A stretch of DNA of 64,000 bases from Pseudomonas lini. GTDB lineage: Bacteria; Pseudomonadota; Gammaproteobacteria; Pseudomonadales; Pseudomonadaceae. Positions 26,201-35,649 of the stretch are shown here, one piece after another. The translations under genes and the position numbers were made by a program. The notes under the pieces were generated by a model, which had not been told where the DNA came from, searched no databases, and saw only the letters and a list, made by a program, of their open reading frames with translations. The stretch covers positions 5,022,001 through 5,086,000 of the forward strand of contig NZ_OZ061318.1 of NCBI RefSeq assembly GCF_964063345.1, in the 5' to 3' direction. Positions within the stretch are counted from its first letter, which is position 1; every line of letters starts with the position of its first letter.

Positions 26201-26227
26201 TAAAGATTTTTGACGCCGTGTCGATAG
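26201..26227 (+). promoter_or_regulatory. Candidate sigma-28 promoter of fliS-fliT
   Basis: TAAA at 26201-26204, a spacer of exactly 15 bases, and GTCGATAG at 26220-26227 (6 of 8 matches to GCCGATAA). It is placed between the fliD terminator and fliS, 40 bases before the start codon. Confidence 0.5.
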
Positions 26228-26267
26228 CCTGATTATACGAATCACAGAGTTTTGGATGAGGTAAAAC

Positions 26268-26663
26268 ATGAACCCGATGTTAGCCCTTCGGCAGTACCAG
26301 AAGATTGGTGCGCAAGCCCAGACTTCCGAGGCCAGTCCTCATCGTCTGGTGCAAATGCTTATGGAAGGCGCTCTGGATCGCATCGCTCAGGCCAAAGGTG
26401 CCATGGAGCGCAAGGATATCGCCAACAAGGGTGTTCTGATCAGCAAGGCCATCGGCATTGTCGGTGGTTTGCGAGAGGGGCTGGATCTGGAAAAGCAGGC
26501 GGAGTCGGTCAGTGAGCTGGATAGTCTCTACGCTTACATGATGAAACGCCTGGTGGAAGCCAACCTCAAGACCGATCCGAAAATCCTCGACGAAGTCGCC
26601 GACCTGCTCCGTACGGTCAAAGACGGTTGGGACGCCATTGGCGCACCTGCTCCCCAGTTTTAA
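26268..26663 (+). CDS. fliS: Flagellin export chaperone
   Basis: Binds the C-terminus of flagellin in the cytoplasm and prevents premature polymerisation. 131 residues, all-helical, with ALRQYQKIGAQAQTSEASPHRLVQMLMEGALDRIAQAKGAME spread over the first half (QTSEASPHRLVQMLMEG is the family signature) and SELDSLYAYMMKRLVEANL. ATG preceded by TGAGGTAAAAC. Twelve bases before fliT. Confidence 0.96.
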   Translation: MNPMLALRQYQKIGAQAQTSEASPHRLVQMLMEGALDRIAQAKGAMERKDIANKGVLISKAIGIVGGLREGLDLEKQAESVSELDSLYAYMMKRLVEANLKTDPKILDEVADLLRTVKDGWDAIGAPAPQF

Positions 26664-26674
26664 GGAGATCACTC

Positions 26675-26971
26675 ATGAGTCTTGTCTTGCAGCGAATCGA
26701 ACAAACCCGCGATGCCCTCGTCGGTGCATTGGCCGAGCGCAACTGGGAAGCCATTGGTGAATTGGACCTGGCTTGCCGTTCCTGCATGGAAGACGTCTTG
26801 AGTGAAGCTACGGTGGACGAGGTCGCGTTGCGCGACAACCTTGAGGAGTTGCTGGGAGTGTATAAACAGCTTCTGGAGGCGGCGACGGGAGAGCGGCAGG
26901 CGATAGTCGACGAGATGTCGCAGATCCACCAAGCACAGAGCGCGGCAAAGGTTTACCATCTGTTTGGTTAG
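26675..26971 (+). CDS. fliT: Flagellar export chaperone FliT-type protein
   Basis: 98 residues, helical, of the FliT type, chaperone for the cap protein FliD. Features: LQRIEQTRDALVGALAERNWEAIGELDLACRSCME split around a conserved ALAERNWEAIGELD stretch, and a C-terminal coiled part ending KVYHLFG. AAGGAGATCACTC gives a strong ribosome-binding site for ATG 26675. In P. aeruginosa this position is held by fliSS'/fleP; the length and helices fit FliT here. Confidence 0.8.
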   Translation: MSLVLQRIEQTRDALVGALAERNWEAIGELDLACRSCMEDVLSEATVDEVALRDNLEELLGVYKQLLEAATGERQAIVDEMSQIHQAQSAAKVYHLFG

Positions 26972-27009
26972 TTAATCCCCAGTTAATCCAAACATAGTGC
27001 GCCATAAAT

Positions 27010-27038
27010 TTGACTGTGCACGGTTTTTTGACTTAACT
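27010..27038 (+). promoter_or_regulatory. Possible sigma-70 promoter of fleQ
   Basis: TTGACT at 27010-27015, a 17-base spacer, and TTAACT at 27033-27038. The -35 has five of six matches, the -10 only three. fleQ is known to be sigma-70 dependent in P. aeruginosa, and no RpoN motif is seen in this 172-base gap. Confidence 0.35.
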
Positions 27039-27143
27039 AGTGGCTGGTTCCAGATTTCAGGCGTCTACAGGCATAACGTGTCTGCAAGCGTCTAGCTTGC
27101 CCCTCATTTTGGGCATTGAGTTGACTAGGGAAGTTGCTATTGC

Positions 27144-28619
27144 ATGTGGCGTGAAACCAAAATTCTGCTGATTGATGACGATAGCGTCCGTCGCCGCGAT
27201 TTGGCGGTGATTTTAAATTTTCTCGGCGAAGAAAATTTACCCTGTGGCAGCCATGACTGGCAGCAGGCGGTCGGCTCTCTGTCATCAAGTCGTGAAGTAA
27301 TCTGTGTCCTCATCGGGACGGTAAATGCTCCTGGTGCACTTTTGGGCTTGTTAAAGACACTCTCAACCTGGGATGAGTTCCTTCCAGTTTTGTTAATGGG
27401 CGATAATTCTTCCATTGACTTGCCGGAAGACCAGCGTCGCCGAGTGCTTTCGACTCTCGAAATGCCACCCAGCTACAGCAAATTGCTCGATTCGTTGCAC
27501 CGTGCCCAGGTCTATCGCGAGATGTATGACCAGGCCCGTGAGCGCGGTCGTCACCGTGAACCCAATCTTTTCCGCAGCCTTGTCGGCACCAGCCGGGCGA
27601 TTCAACACGTCCGTCAAATGATGCAGCAAGTCGCCGACACCGACGCCAGCGTGCTGATCCTCGGCGAGTCCGGGACCGGCAAGGAAGTGGTCGCGCGTAA
27701 CCTGCACTACCACTCCAAGCGTCGTGACGCGCCGTTCGTGCCGGTCAACTGCGGGGCGATCCCGGCCGAGTTGCTGGAAAGCGAATTGTTCGGCCACGAG
27801 AAGGGCGCCTTCACTGGAGCGATTACCAGCCGCGCCGGGCGTTTCGAGTTGGCCAACGGCGGTACGCTGTTCCTCGACGAAATCGGCGACATGCCGCTGC
27901 CGATGCAGGTCAAACTGCTGCGCGTCTTGCAGGAACGCACCTTCGAGCGCGTGGGCAGCAACAAGACCCAAAGCGTCGATGTGCGGATCATTGCGGCGAC
28001 CCACAAGAATCTCGAAAGCATGATCGAGATCGGCACTTTCCGCGAAGACCTCTACTATCGCTTGAACGTGTTCCCGATCGAGATGGCGCCATTGCGTGAA
28101 CGCGTCGAAGACATCCCGCTGCTGATGAACGAGTTGATCTCGCGCATGGAGCACGAGAAGCGCGGTTCGATCCGTTTCAACTCGGCGGCAATCATGTCGC
28201 TGTGCCGTCACGGCTGGCCGGGCAACGTTCGTGAGCTCGCCAACCTGGTGGAACGCATGGCGATCATGCACCCGTACGGGGTGATCGGCGTGGTCGAGTT
28301 GCCGAAGAAATTCCGCTACGTCGATGACGAAGACGAACAACTGGTCGACAGCCTGCGCAGCGATCTTGAAGAGCGGGTGGCCATCAACGGTCATACCCCG
28401 GACTTCACCGCCAGTGCCCTGCTGCCACCGGAAGGCCTGGACCTGAAAGACTACCTCGGCGGTCTGGAACAAGGGCTGATTCAGCAGGCGCTGGATGATG
28501 CCAATGGCATCGTGGCGCGGGCGGCCGAACGGCTGCGGATTCGTCGCACCACGCTGGTGGAGAAGATGCGCAAGTACGGCATGAGCCGTCGTGACGGTGA
28601 TGAACAGGCGGATGATTGA
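27144..28619 (+). CDS. fleQ: Master flagellar regulator, sigma-54 activator and c-di-GMP sensor
   Basis: 491 residues, near full-length identity to P. aeruginosa FleQ by eye. N-terminal FleQ receiver-like domain ([14 protein letters not shown]) lacks the usual phosphorylation pattern. The AAA+ domain has Walker A GESGTGKE from about residue 174 and GAFTGA from about 221, which contacts sigma-54. The C-terminal helix-turn-helix is near [21 protein letters not shown]. It activates class II flagellar operons with RpoN and represses or activates exopolysaccharide genes according to c-di-GMP and FleN. Its gene is monocistronic here, followed by an RpoN promoter for fleSR. Confidence 0.98.
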   Translation: MWRETKILLIDDDSVRRRDLAVILNFLGEENLPCGSHDWQQAVGSLSSSREVICVLIGTVNAPGALLGLLKTLSTWDEFLPVLLMGDNSSIDLPEDQRRRVLSTLEMPPSYSKLLDSLHRAQVYREMYDQARERGRHREPNLFRSLVGTSRAIQHVRQMMQQVADTDASVLILGESGTGKEVVARNLHYHSKRRDAPFVPVNCGAIPAELLESELFGHEKGAFTGAITSRAGRFELANGGTLFLDEIGDMPLPMQVKLLRVLQERTFERVGSNKTQSVDVRIIAATHKNLESMIEIGTFREDLYYRLNVFPIEMAPLRERVEDIPLLMNELISRMEHEKRGSIRFNSAAIMSLCRHGWPGNVRELANLVERMAIMHPYGVIGVVELPKKFRYVDDEDEQLVDSLRSDLEERVAINGHTPDFTASALLPPEGLDLKDYLGGLEQGLIQQALDDANGIVARAAERLRIRRTTLVEKMRKYGMSRRDGDEQADD

Positions 28620-28661
28620 CGCCTGTTTTTCAACTCCTTCATTTATAGGCATTTTTTTTTT

Positions 28662-28677
28662 AGGCACGGGTATTGCT
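28662..28677 (+). promoter_or_regulatory. Sigma-54 promoter of fleSR
   Basis: AGGCACGGGTATTGCT has the invariant GG-N10-GC (GG 28663-28664, GC 28675-28676) and a full CACG-N4-TTGCT core. It is 54 bases before the fleS start. FleQ-dependent control of fleSR is established in P. aeruginosa. Confidence 0.85.
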
Positions 28678-28730
28678 ACATCCCTCGCAACGTTCCGTTT
28701 AACTGACGGTCAACCACGCGAGAGAGCACA

Positions 28731-29954
28731 ATGCCCCAAGCCGCCCAGATGTCTCCTGTCCCAGATGCTTCGGGGCAACCGTCGTCCGTAGAGCAGGCAA
28801 GCCGGCTTGGCCTTGAACAGGCATTTGCGCTGTTCAGCCAGATGTCGAGCCAATTGACCGATTCCTACAGCATGCTCGAAGCGCGGGTCACCGAGCTTAA
28901 GGGCGAGCTGGCGGTGGTCAGTGCTCAGCGCATGCAGGAGCTGGCGGAAAAAGAACGCCTGGCTAACCGCCTGCAAAATCTCCTCGATCTATTGCCTGGC
29001 GGTGTCATCGTCATCGACGCCCAAGGCATCGTGCGCGAAGCCAATCCCGCTGCGAGTGAACTGCTGGGGTTGCCTCTCGAAGGCGAGCTGTGGCGTCATG
29101 TGATTACTCGATGCTTTGCGCCGCGCGAAGACGACGGTCACGAAATTTCTCTCAAGGACGGTCGACGCCTGTCGATCGCTACCCGCTCGCTGGACGCCGA
29201 GCCTGGTCAATTGGTGTTGCTCAACGACCTGACTGAAACCCGTCATCTGCAAGGTCAACTGGCTCGTCATGAGCGCCTGTCGTCTCTCGGTCGTATGGTT
29301 GCGTCGTTGGCTCATCAGATTCGCACGCCGTTGTCCGCTGCGTTGCTCTATGCCAGTCATTTGACTGAGCAGGCGTTGCCGGTCGAGACCCAGCAACGTT
29401 TTGCCGGGCGCCTGAAAGAGCGTCTGCATGAGCTCGAACATCAGGTTCGCGACATGCTGGTGTTCGCTCGCGGCGAGCTGCCGCTGACTGATCGCGTGAC
29501 CCCCAAGATGCTGATGCAGTCGCTGCAAGCGGCAGCGCTGACCCACGTTCAGGACCTGCCGATTCGCTGGCAGTGCGACAGTCATGCCGGTGAGTTGTTG
29601 TGCAATCGCGACACCCTGGTCGGGGCCATTCTGAATCTGATCGAGAACGCTATTCAGGCAAGTGCCGGTGATGTCCGTTTGAAGGTTCACCTGTATACCC
29701 GCGGCAACAACCTGTGCTTGTGCGTCAGCGACAGCGGCAGTGGTATCGACACGAAGGTCCTGGCGCGTTTGGGTGAGCCGTTTTTCACCACTAAAACCAC
29801 TGGCACCGGCCTGGGCCTGACCGTGGTCAAGGCCGTCGCCCGTGCACATCAGGGAGAATTACAGTTGCGCTCGCGGCTGGGTCGCGGCACTTGTGCGCAG
29901 GTGATCTTGCCGCTTTTTTCGGGTGAGCAGCGCAGCGCTCAGGGAGCGAAGTGA
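28731..29954 (+). CDS. fleS: Two-component sensor kinase FleS
   Basis: 407-residue cytoplasmic histidine kinase with no membrane segment. A coiled region (about 30-80) precedes a PAS domain (LLDLLPGGVIVIDAQGIVREANPAA area, about 85-185). HisKA has His195 in ASLAHQIRTPLS, and HATPase_c has ILNLIENAIQA, VSDSGSGI and FTTKTTGTGLGL. With FleR it controls class III flagellar genes such as hook and basal body operons. Its stop overlaps the upstream GTG alternative of fleR. Confidence 0.95.
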   Translation: MPQAAQMSPVPDASGQPSSVEQASRLGLEQAFALFSQMSSQLTDSYSMLEARVTELKGELAVVSAQRMQELAEKERLANRLQNLLDLLPGGVIVIDAQGIVREANPAASELLGLPLEGELWRHVITRCFAPREDDGHEISLKDGRRLSIATRSLDAEPGQLVLLNDLTETRHLQGQLARHERLSSLGRMVASLAHQIRTPLSAALLYASHLTEQALPVETQQRFAGRLKERLHELEHQVRDMLVFARGELPLTDRVTPKMLMQSLQAAALTHVQDLPIRWQCDSHAGELLCNRDTLVGAILNLIENAIQASAGDVRLKVHLYTRGNNLCLCVSDSGSGIDTKVLARLGEPFFTTKTTGTGLGLTVVKAVARAHQGELQLRSRLGRGTCAQVILPLFSGEQRSAQGAK

Positions 29955-29959
29955 AAGAC

Positions 29960-31345
29960 ATGGCGATCAAGGTTTTACTGGTCGAGGATGATCGCGCACT
30001 ACGGGAGGCATTGGCCGATACGCTGCTGCTTGCCGGGCACGATTACACGGCGGTCGGTTCGGCGGAAGAGGCGCTGGCTGCGGTCAGTGCCGAGGCGTTC
30101 AATCTGGTGCTCAGCGACGTCAACATGCCGGGCATGGATGGCCACCAACTGCTTGGATTGCTGCGCGCTCGTCAGCCGCAACTGCCGGTGCTGCTGATGA
30201 CCGCCCACGGCGCCGTCGAGCGGGCAGTCGACGCTATGCGTCAGGGCGCGGCGGATTATCTGGTCAAACCATTCGAGCCCAAAGCCTTGCTCGATCTGGT
30301 GGCGCGTCACGCACTGGGCAATCTCGGCGCGACCGAGAGTGAGGGACCTGTGGCGTACGAGCCGGCCAGTGCGCAATTGCTGGAATTGGCTGCACGGGTG
30401 GCGCGTAGCGATTCCACGGTGTTGATCTCCGGTGAATCCGGAACCGGCAAGGAAGTGCTGGCGCGTTACATCCATCAGCACTCCCATCGCGCCAGTCAGC
30501 CGTTCATTGCGATCAACTGTGCAGCGATCCCGGACAACATGCTCGAAGCCACCTTGTTCGGTCACGAAAAGGGTTCATTCACCGGCGCCATCGCGGCGCA
30601 GGCCGGCAAGTTCGAGCAGGCCGATGGCGGGACGATCCTGCTCGATGAAATCTCCGAAATGCCCCTTGGCCTTCAAGCCAAATTACTGCGCGTATTGCAG
30701 GAGCGTGAAGTCGAACGAGTCGGCGCACGCAAGCCGATTACGCTGGACATCCGAGTGGTCGCCACCACTAACCGTGACCTGGCCGCTGAAGTGGCGGCGG
30801 GGCGTTTTCGTGAAGACCTTTACTATCGCCTGTCGGTGTTTCCGTTGGCCTGGCGTCCGCTGCGCGAGCGCACCGCCGACATCCTGCCGTTGGCCGAGCG
30901 ACTGCTGGCCAAACACGTCAAAAAAATGAAGCATGCCGCGGCGAAGCTCTCGCCCGAGGCGCAGGCGTGCCTGATCGGTTATCCGTGGCCGGGCAACGTG
31001 CGTGAACTGGATAACGCAATCCAGCGTGCCTTGATTCTGCAGCAGGGCGGCTTGATCCAGCCGCAGGATTTCTGCCTGGCCGGGCCGGTGGCGTGTGCGC
31101 CGCTGCCGACATTGGCACCGCCGCCCGTGCGCGCAGTGGAAGTCGAAGCCGAATCGGCGGGGGCGCTGGGCGATGACCTGCGGCGCCGTGAATTCCAGAT
31201 GATTATTGACACCCTGCGCTCTGAGCGCGGCCGTCGCAAAGAAGCCGCCGAGCGACTGGGCATCAGCCCACGCACCTTGCGCTACAAGCTGGCGCAAATG
31301 CGCGACGCCGGAATGGACGTGGAAGCGTACTTGTTCGCCACCTGA
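29960..31345 (+). CDS. fleR: Sigma-54-dependent response regulator FleR
   Basis: 461 residues from ATG 29960, which matches the start of known FleR proteins; a GTG at 29951 overlapping the fleS stop is possible. The receiver domain has Asp53 (LSDVNMPGMDG) as the phospho-acceptor. The AAA+ domain has Walker A GESGTGKE from about residue 158 and GSFTGA from about 205. The C-terminal Fis-type helix-turn-helix is GRRKEAAERLGISPRTLRYK. It acts with RpoN on class III operons. Confidence 0.96.
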   Translation: MAIKVLLVEDDRALREALADTLLLAGHDYTAVGSAEEALAAVSAEAFNLVLSDVNMPGMDGHQLLGLLRARQPQLPVLLMTAHGAVERAVDAMRQGAADYLVKPFEPKALLDLVARHALGNLGATESEGPVAYEPASAQLLELAARVARSDSTVLISGESGTGKEVLARYIHQHSHRASQPFIAINCAAIPDNMLEATLFGHEKGSFTGAIAAQAGKFEQADGGTILLDEISEMPLGLQAKLLRVLQEREVERVGARKPITLDIRVVATTNRDLAAEVAAGRFREDLYYRLSVFPLAWRPLRERTADILPLAERLLAKHVKKMKHAAAKLSPEAQACLIGYPWPGNVRELDNAIQRALILQQGGLIQPQDFCLAGPVACAPLPTLAPPPVRAVEVEAESAGALGDDLRRREFQMIIDTLRSERGRRKEAAERLGISPRTLRYKLAQMRDAGMDVEAYLFAT

Positions 31346-31374
31346 AAGTTGACGCAAGCAACACTGATCCAAAT

Positions 31375-31525
31375 GTGGGAGCCCTGTGGCGAGGGGGCTT
31401 GCCCCCGTTGGACTGCGAAGCGGTCCTTCTTTTTGAGGGGGGCAGGTTGGCTGTGTGCTCAGATTTTACGACTGCTGCGCAGCCGAACGGGGGCAAGCCC
31501 CCTCGCCACAAAGGCTCGCTCCCAC
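31375..31525. repeat. REP-type inverted repeat pair
   Basis: The left arm starts GTGGGAGCCCTGTGGCGAGG at 31375 and continues to CCCCGTT. The right arm, from about 31485, is its near-perfect complement, ending GCTCCCAC at 31525. Each arm contains its own small palindrome (GGGGGCTTGCCCCC). The central 80 bases hold a second, weaker dyad. The core differs from the GGGAGCGGGCTTGCCCGCGA type found at the other sites in this window. Confidence 0.85.
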
Positions 31526-31593
31526 AATGGTTTTGCGGTGGTTCACGGTTGAGCAAAGCCCGGAATTGGCTTTTGTTTAGAGCGACCACGGAG

Positions 31594-31610
31594 CTGGCAC
31601 CCTTGTTGCT
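31594..31610 (+). promoter_or_regulatory. Sigma-54 promoter of fliE operon
   Basis: CTGGCACCCTTGTTGCT with GG at 31596-31597 and GC at 31608-31609, exact N10 spacing and near-consensus flanks. It is 78 bases before fliE and probably drives fliEFGHIJ and the hsb genes. Confidence 0.88.
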
Positions 31611-31687
31611 AACACCTCACTACCCGCCGAGTGAGTGTCAAAAAATTGCGGGTAGCCAAAGACGTAGCTTCGTCAAAGAGAGAAACC

Positions 31688-32017
31688 ATGAGCCAAGGTA
31701 TTGAATTCAATCGGTTGATGCTGGACATGCGCTCCATGCAAATGGATGCGATGTCTGCGCCGAAATCGACTGCCGCAGTCCCTGAATTGGGTGGCAGCAG
31801 CTTTTCCGACATGCTCGGTCAGGCCGTCAATAAAGTGAACGACACCCAGCAGGCGTCCAATCAGTTGGCCAGTGCCTTCGAGATCGGTAAAAGCGGCGTC
31901 GACCTGACAGACGTGATGATTTCCTCACAGAAGGCCAGCGTGTCTTTTCAGGCGCTGACCCAAGTGCGTAACAAGCTGGTTCAAGCTTATCAAGACATCA
32001 TGCAGATGCCGGTTTAA
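31688..32017 (+). CDS. fliE: Flagellar hook-basal body complex protein FliE
   Basis: 109-residue junction protein joining the MS ring to the proximal rod. The C-terminal half is conserved ([45 protein letters not shown]). The ATG at 31688 follows AAAGAGAGAAACC; an upstream GTG frame start is not supported. First gene of the operon, 15 bases before fliF. Confidence 0.96.
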   Translation: MSQGIEFNRLMLDMRSMQMDAMSAPKSTAAVPELGGSSFSDMLGQAVNKVNDTQQASNQLASAFEIGKSGVDLTDVMISSQKASVSFQALTQVRNKLVQAYQDIMQMPV

Positions 32018-32032
32018 GGACGAGATTGAGTC

Positions 32033-33820
32033 ATGGCAGAAGCAATCGCTGATAATGTTCCGGCCAAGGTCACCCCAATAGACGGCAAACCGCCGCTGTT
32101 CGGGTTGTCCTTCCTGGAAAACCTCTCCGAGATGACCATGTTGCGTCAGGTGGGCCTGTTGGTCGGCCTGGCTGCGAGCGTGGCGATTGGTTTTGCCGTG
32201 GTGTTGTGGTCCCAGCAGCCAGACTACCGGCCTCTGTACGGCAGCCTTGCCGGCATGGACGCCAAGCAGGTCATGGAAACCCTGGCCGCAGCCGACATTC
32301 CCTATACCGTTGAACCGAACTCCGGTGCCTTGCTGGTCAAGGCCGATGACCTGTCTCGTGCGCGGCTCAAGCTCGCGGCCGCTGGTGTCACTCCCAGCGA
32401 CGGCAACATCGGTTTCGAGATTCTCGACAAGGAACAGGGGTTGGGCACCAGCCAGTTCATGGAAGCGACCCGTTATCGTCGCGGCCTCGAAGGCGAACTG
32501 GCCCGGACCATTTCCAGCCTGAACAACGTCAAGGGTGCTCGCGTGCACCTGGCGATTCCGAAAAGCTCGGTGTTCGTGCGTGACGAACGCAAACCCAGCG
32601 CTTCGGTGCTGGTTGAACTCTATTCCGGTCGTTCGCTGGAGCCGGGCCAGGTCGTCGCCATCATCAATCTGGTGGCGACCAGCGTTCCCGAGCTGAGCAA
32701 ATCGCAGATCACCGTGGTCGACCAGAAGGGCAACCTGCTGTCGGATCAGGCAGAAAACTCCGAACTGACCATGGCCGGCAAGCAATTCGATTACAGCCGT
32801 CGCATGGAAAGCATGCTGACCCAGCGCGTGCACAACATCCTGCAACCGGTGCTGGGCAATGACCGCTATAAAGCCGAAGTCTCGGCCGACGTGGATTTCA
32901 GTGCCGTCGAGTCGACTTCCGAGCAGTTCAACCCGGACCAGCCGGCCTTGCGCAGCGAGCAGTCGGTCAACGAACAGCGCACCGCCAGCAATGGCCCGCA
33001 AGGTGTGCCGGGTGCCCTGAGCAACCAGCCGCCGTCGCCAGCCTCGGCGCCGCAAACCACCGGTGGCGCCACCGCGTCGGCCGGCATGGTGCAGCCAGGT
33101 CAGCCTTTGCTCGATGCCAACGGTCAGCAAATCATGGACCCGGCCACCGGCCAGCCGATGCTGGCGCCGTATCCGGCAGACAAGCGTCAACAATCCACCA
33201 AGAACTTCGAACTCGACCGTTCGATCAGCCACACCAAGCAGCAGCAGGGCCGATTGAATCGCCTGTCGGTGTCGGTGGTGGTGGACGATCAGGTCAAGGT
33301 CAACGCGGCCAATGGCGAAACTACTCGTGCGCCGTGGAGCGCCGATGAATTGGCGCGCTTCACTCGTCTGGTACAGGACGCGGTCGGTTTCGACGCCAGC
33401 CGTGGCGACAGCGTCAGCGTAATCAACATGCCGTTCTCTGCCGAGCGCGGTGAAGTGATTGCCGAGATTGCGTTCTATTCCCAGCCGTGGTTCTGGGACA
33501 TCGTCAAGCAAGTGCTGGGTGTGTTGTTCATCCTGGTGCTGGTATTCGGCGTGCTGCGCCCGGTGCTCAACAACATCACCGGTGGCGGCAAAGACAAGCA
33601 ACTCGCTGGCCTGGGCAGCGACATGGAGCTCGGTGGCATGGGCGGCCTGGATGGCGAACTGGCCAACGACCGCGTCAGCCTCGGCGGCCCGACCAGCATC
33701 CTGCTGCCGAGCCCGAGCGAAGGCTATGACGCACAGTTGAACGCAATCAAGAGTCTGGTGGCAGAAGATCCGGGTCGCGTGGCCCAGGTCGTGAAAGAGT
33801 GGATTAACGCAGATGAGTGA
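32033..33820 (+). CDS. fliF: Flagellar MS-ring protein
   Basis: 595-residue inner-membrane ring protein. One membrane segment lies near residues 42-62 (VGLLVGLAASVAIGFAVVLW) and another near 485-510 (IVKQVLGVLFILVLVFGVL). The periplasmic part has YscJ/FliF ring-building motifs (GFEILDKEQGLGTSQFMEA, KGARVHLAIPKSSVF). The cytoplasmic C-terminus binds FliG. The last eight bases overlap fliG. Confidence 0.98.
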   Translation: MAEAIADNVPAKVTPIDGKPPLFGLSFLENLSEMTMLRQVGLLVGLAASVAIGFAVVLWSQQPDYRPLYGSLAGMDAKQVMETLAAADIPYTVEPNSGALLVKADDLSRARLKLAAAGVTPSDGNIGFEILDKEQGLGTSQFMEATRYRRGLEGELARTISSLNNVKGARVHLAIPKSSVFVRDERKPSASVLVELYSGRSLEPGQVVAIINLVATSVPELSKSQITVVDQKGNLLSDQAENSELTMAGKQFDYSRRMESMLTQRVHNILQPVLGNDRYKAEVSADVDFSAVESTSEQFNPDQPALRSEQSVNEQRTASNGPQGVPGALSNQPPSPASAPQTTGGATASAGMVQPGQPLLDANGQQIMDPATGQPMLAPYPADKRQQSTKNFELDRSISHTKQQQGRLNRLSVSVVVDDQVKVNAANGETTRAPWSADELARFTRLVQDAVGFDASRGDSVSVINMPFSAERGEVIAEIAFYSQPWFWDIVKQVLGVLFILVLVFGVLRPVLNNITGGGKDKQLAGLGSDMELGGMGGLDGELANDRVSLGGPTSILLPSPSEGYDAQLNAIKSLVAEDPGRVAQVVKEWINADE

Positions 33821-34832
33821 TAACCGAGCCGCTGTCGCCAAACTGTCCCGGGTTGATAAAGCCGCGATCCTGCTGCTGTCCCTGGGTTCTACCGACGCCG
33901 CGCAAGTGCTGCGCCACATGGGACCTAAAGAGGTCCAGCGTGTGGGTGTGGCCATGGCCCAGATGGGTAACGTACACCGCGAGCAGGTCGAACAGGTCAT
34001 GAGCGAGTTCGTCGACATCGTCGGCGACCAGACCAGCCTGGGCGTCGGCTCCGATGACTACGTGCGCAACATGCTCACCCAGGCGCTGGGTGAAGACAAG
34101 GCCAACGGCCTGATCGACCGGATCCTGCTGGGCGGCAACACCAGCGGCCTCGACAGCCTGAAGTGGATGGAGCCGCGCGCCGTCGCCGACGTGATTCGTT
34201 ACGAGCACCCGCAGATCCAGGCAATCGTGGTGGCGTACCTCGACCCGGATCAGGCCGGTGAAGTGCTGGGCAACTTCGACCACAAGGTCCGGCTGGACAT
34301 CATCCTGCGTGTGTCTTCGCTGAACACCGTGCAGCCAGCGGCCCTGAAAGAACTCAACCTGATTCTCGAGAAGCAGTTCTCCGGCAACTCGAATGCCGCG
34401 CGCACCACCCTGGGTGGCATCAAGCGTGCGGCCGACATCATGAACTTCCTCGACAGCTCGATCGAAGGTCAGTTAATGGACTCGATCCGCGAAGTCGACG
34501 AAGACCTGTCCGGTCAGATCGAAGACCTCATGTTCGTGTTCAACAACCTGTCCGATGTCGACGACCGTGGCATTCAGGCGCTGTTGCGCGAAGTGTCCTC
34601 GGACGTTCTGGTGCTGGCCCTCAAGGGTTCGGACGAAGGCGTCAAGGAAAAGATCTTCAAGAACATGTCCAAACGGGCGGCCGAACTGTTGCGCGACGAC
34701 CTCGAGGCCAAAGGCCCGGTGCGTGTCAGCGACGTGGAAACCGCGCAGAAAGAAATTCTCACCATTGCCCGCCGTATGGCCGAAGCCGGAGAAATCGTTC
34801 TCGGCGGGAAGGGCGGCGAAGAGATGATCTAA
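33813..34832 (+). CDS. fliG: Flagellar motor switch protein FliG
   Basis: 339-residue rotor protein that links FliF to FliM and meets the stator. N-terminal domain SRVDKAAILLLSLG; middle domain with the EHPQ motif (IRYEHPQIQAIVVAYLDP); C-terminal domain with the torque helix area (LVLALKGSDEGVKEKIFKNMSKRA, split as charged residues K, D, E, R). The eight-base overlap with fliF suggests translational coupling. Confidence 0.98.
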   Translation: MSDNRAAVAKLSRVDKAAILLLSLGSTDAAQVLRHMGPKEVQRVGVAMAQMGNVHREQVEQVMSEFVDIVGDQTSLGVGSDDYVRNMLTQALGEDKANGLIDRILLGGNTSGLDSLKWMEPRAVADVIRYEHPQIQAIVVAYLDPDQAGEVLGNFDHKVRLDIILRVSSLNTVQPAALKELNLILEKQFSGNSNAARTTLGGIKRAADIMNFLDSSIEGQLMDSIREVDEDLSGQIEDLMFVFNNLSDVDDRGIQALLREVSSDVLVLALKGSDEGVKEKIFKNMSKRAAELLRDDLEAKGPVRVSDVETAQKEILTIARRMAEAGEIVLGGKGGEEMI

Positions 34833-34839
34833 GGTCACT

Positions 34840-35649
34840 ATGTCGTCCAAACATGATGAGTCCAATACCGACCTGATCCGTGCCAAGGATGTCGGTGGTT
34901 TCGACATCTGGTCACTGCCCAGTTTCGACCCGTTTGTGCCGGAGCCTGAGCCTACGCCTGAGCCCGAACCGCCGGAAATGGAAGAAGTGCCGCTGGAAGA
35001 AGTCCAGCCACTGACCCTTGAAGAGCTCGAAAGCATTCGTCAGGAGGCCTACAACGAAGGCTTCGCGGTTGGCGAAAAAGAAGGTTTCCACAGCACCGCG
35101 CTCAAGGTCCGTCAGGAAGCCGAAGTGGCCCTGACGGCCAAGATCGCTGGCCTGGAACAACTGATGGTCAATTTGTTCGAGCCGATTGCCGAGCAGGACA
35201 CCCAGATCGAAAAGTCGCTGGTCGACCTTGTGCAGCACATCACCAAGCAAGTGATTCAGCGCGAACTGGCCATCGACTCGACGCAGATCGAACACGTCAT
35301 GCGCGAAGCGCTCAAGCTGTTGCCACTGGGCGTGGGCAATGTGCGGTTGTACGTCAATCCGCAGGATTTCGAACAGGTCAAAGCCCTGCGCGAGCGCCAT
35401 GAAGAAAGCTGGCGCATCGTCGAGGACGAGGCCTTGTTGCCGGGCGGCTGCCGGGTCGAGACCGAACACAGTCGCATCGACGCCACCATCGAAACCCGTG
35501 TGACCCAGGTCATGGCCAAGCTGTTCGATCAATTGCACGATCAAGCGCTGCACCCGGCCGCGCCGGACCTGAGCCTGGAGCTGCCGAACGACGAAAAGCC
35601 TGCGGTTGCCCCGGTCGAGCCGGAACTGGACGCCCCCGATGCGCCTTGA
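34840..35649 (+). CDS. fliH: Flagellar export apparatus regulator FliH
   Basis: 269-residue partner and stator of the export ATPase FliI. Early part rich in Pro and Glu ([21 protein letters not shown]), then a coiled coil with small-residue spacing ([17 protein letters not shown]), then the V-type ATPase E-subunit-like C-terminal domain ([10 protein letters not shown] region). Seven bases after fliG; the end overlaps fliI by 11 bases. Confidence 0.95.
   Translation: MSSKHDESNTDLIRAKDVGGFDIWSLPSFDPFVPEPEPTPEPEPPEMEEVPLEEVQPLTLEELESIRQEAYNEGFAVGEKEGFHSTALKVRQEAEVALTAKIAGLEQLMVNLFEPIAEQDTQIEKSLVDLVQHITKQVIQRELAIDSTQIEHVMREALKLLPLGVGNVRLYVNPQDFEQVKALRERHEESWRIVEDEALLPGGCRVETEHSRIDATIETRVTQVMAKLFDQLHDQALHPAAPDLSLELPNDEKPAVAPVEPELDAPDAP

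Larger units (their letters stand above)
31346..31687. other. fleR-fliE intergenic region
   Basis: 342 bases without a gene. It contains one long REP-type inverted repeat and the sigma-54 promoter of fliE. The two short frames that cross it are made by the repeat and are not credible genes. Confidence 0.8.

Noticed and set aside
28621..28660. GCCT/AGGC stem and nine-T run after fleQ as a terminator
   Set aside because: The stem is only four base pairs with a 22-base AT-rich loop; too weak to call, although the T-run is real.
31349..31704. Short + strand frames of 60-110 codons between fleR and fliE
   Set aside because: They are translations of the REP palindrome and have no plausible ribosome-binding site or protein features.
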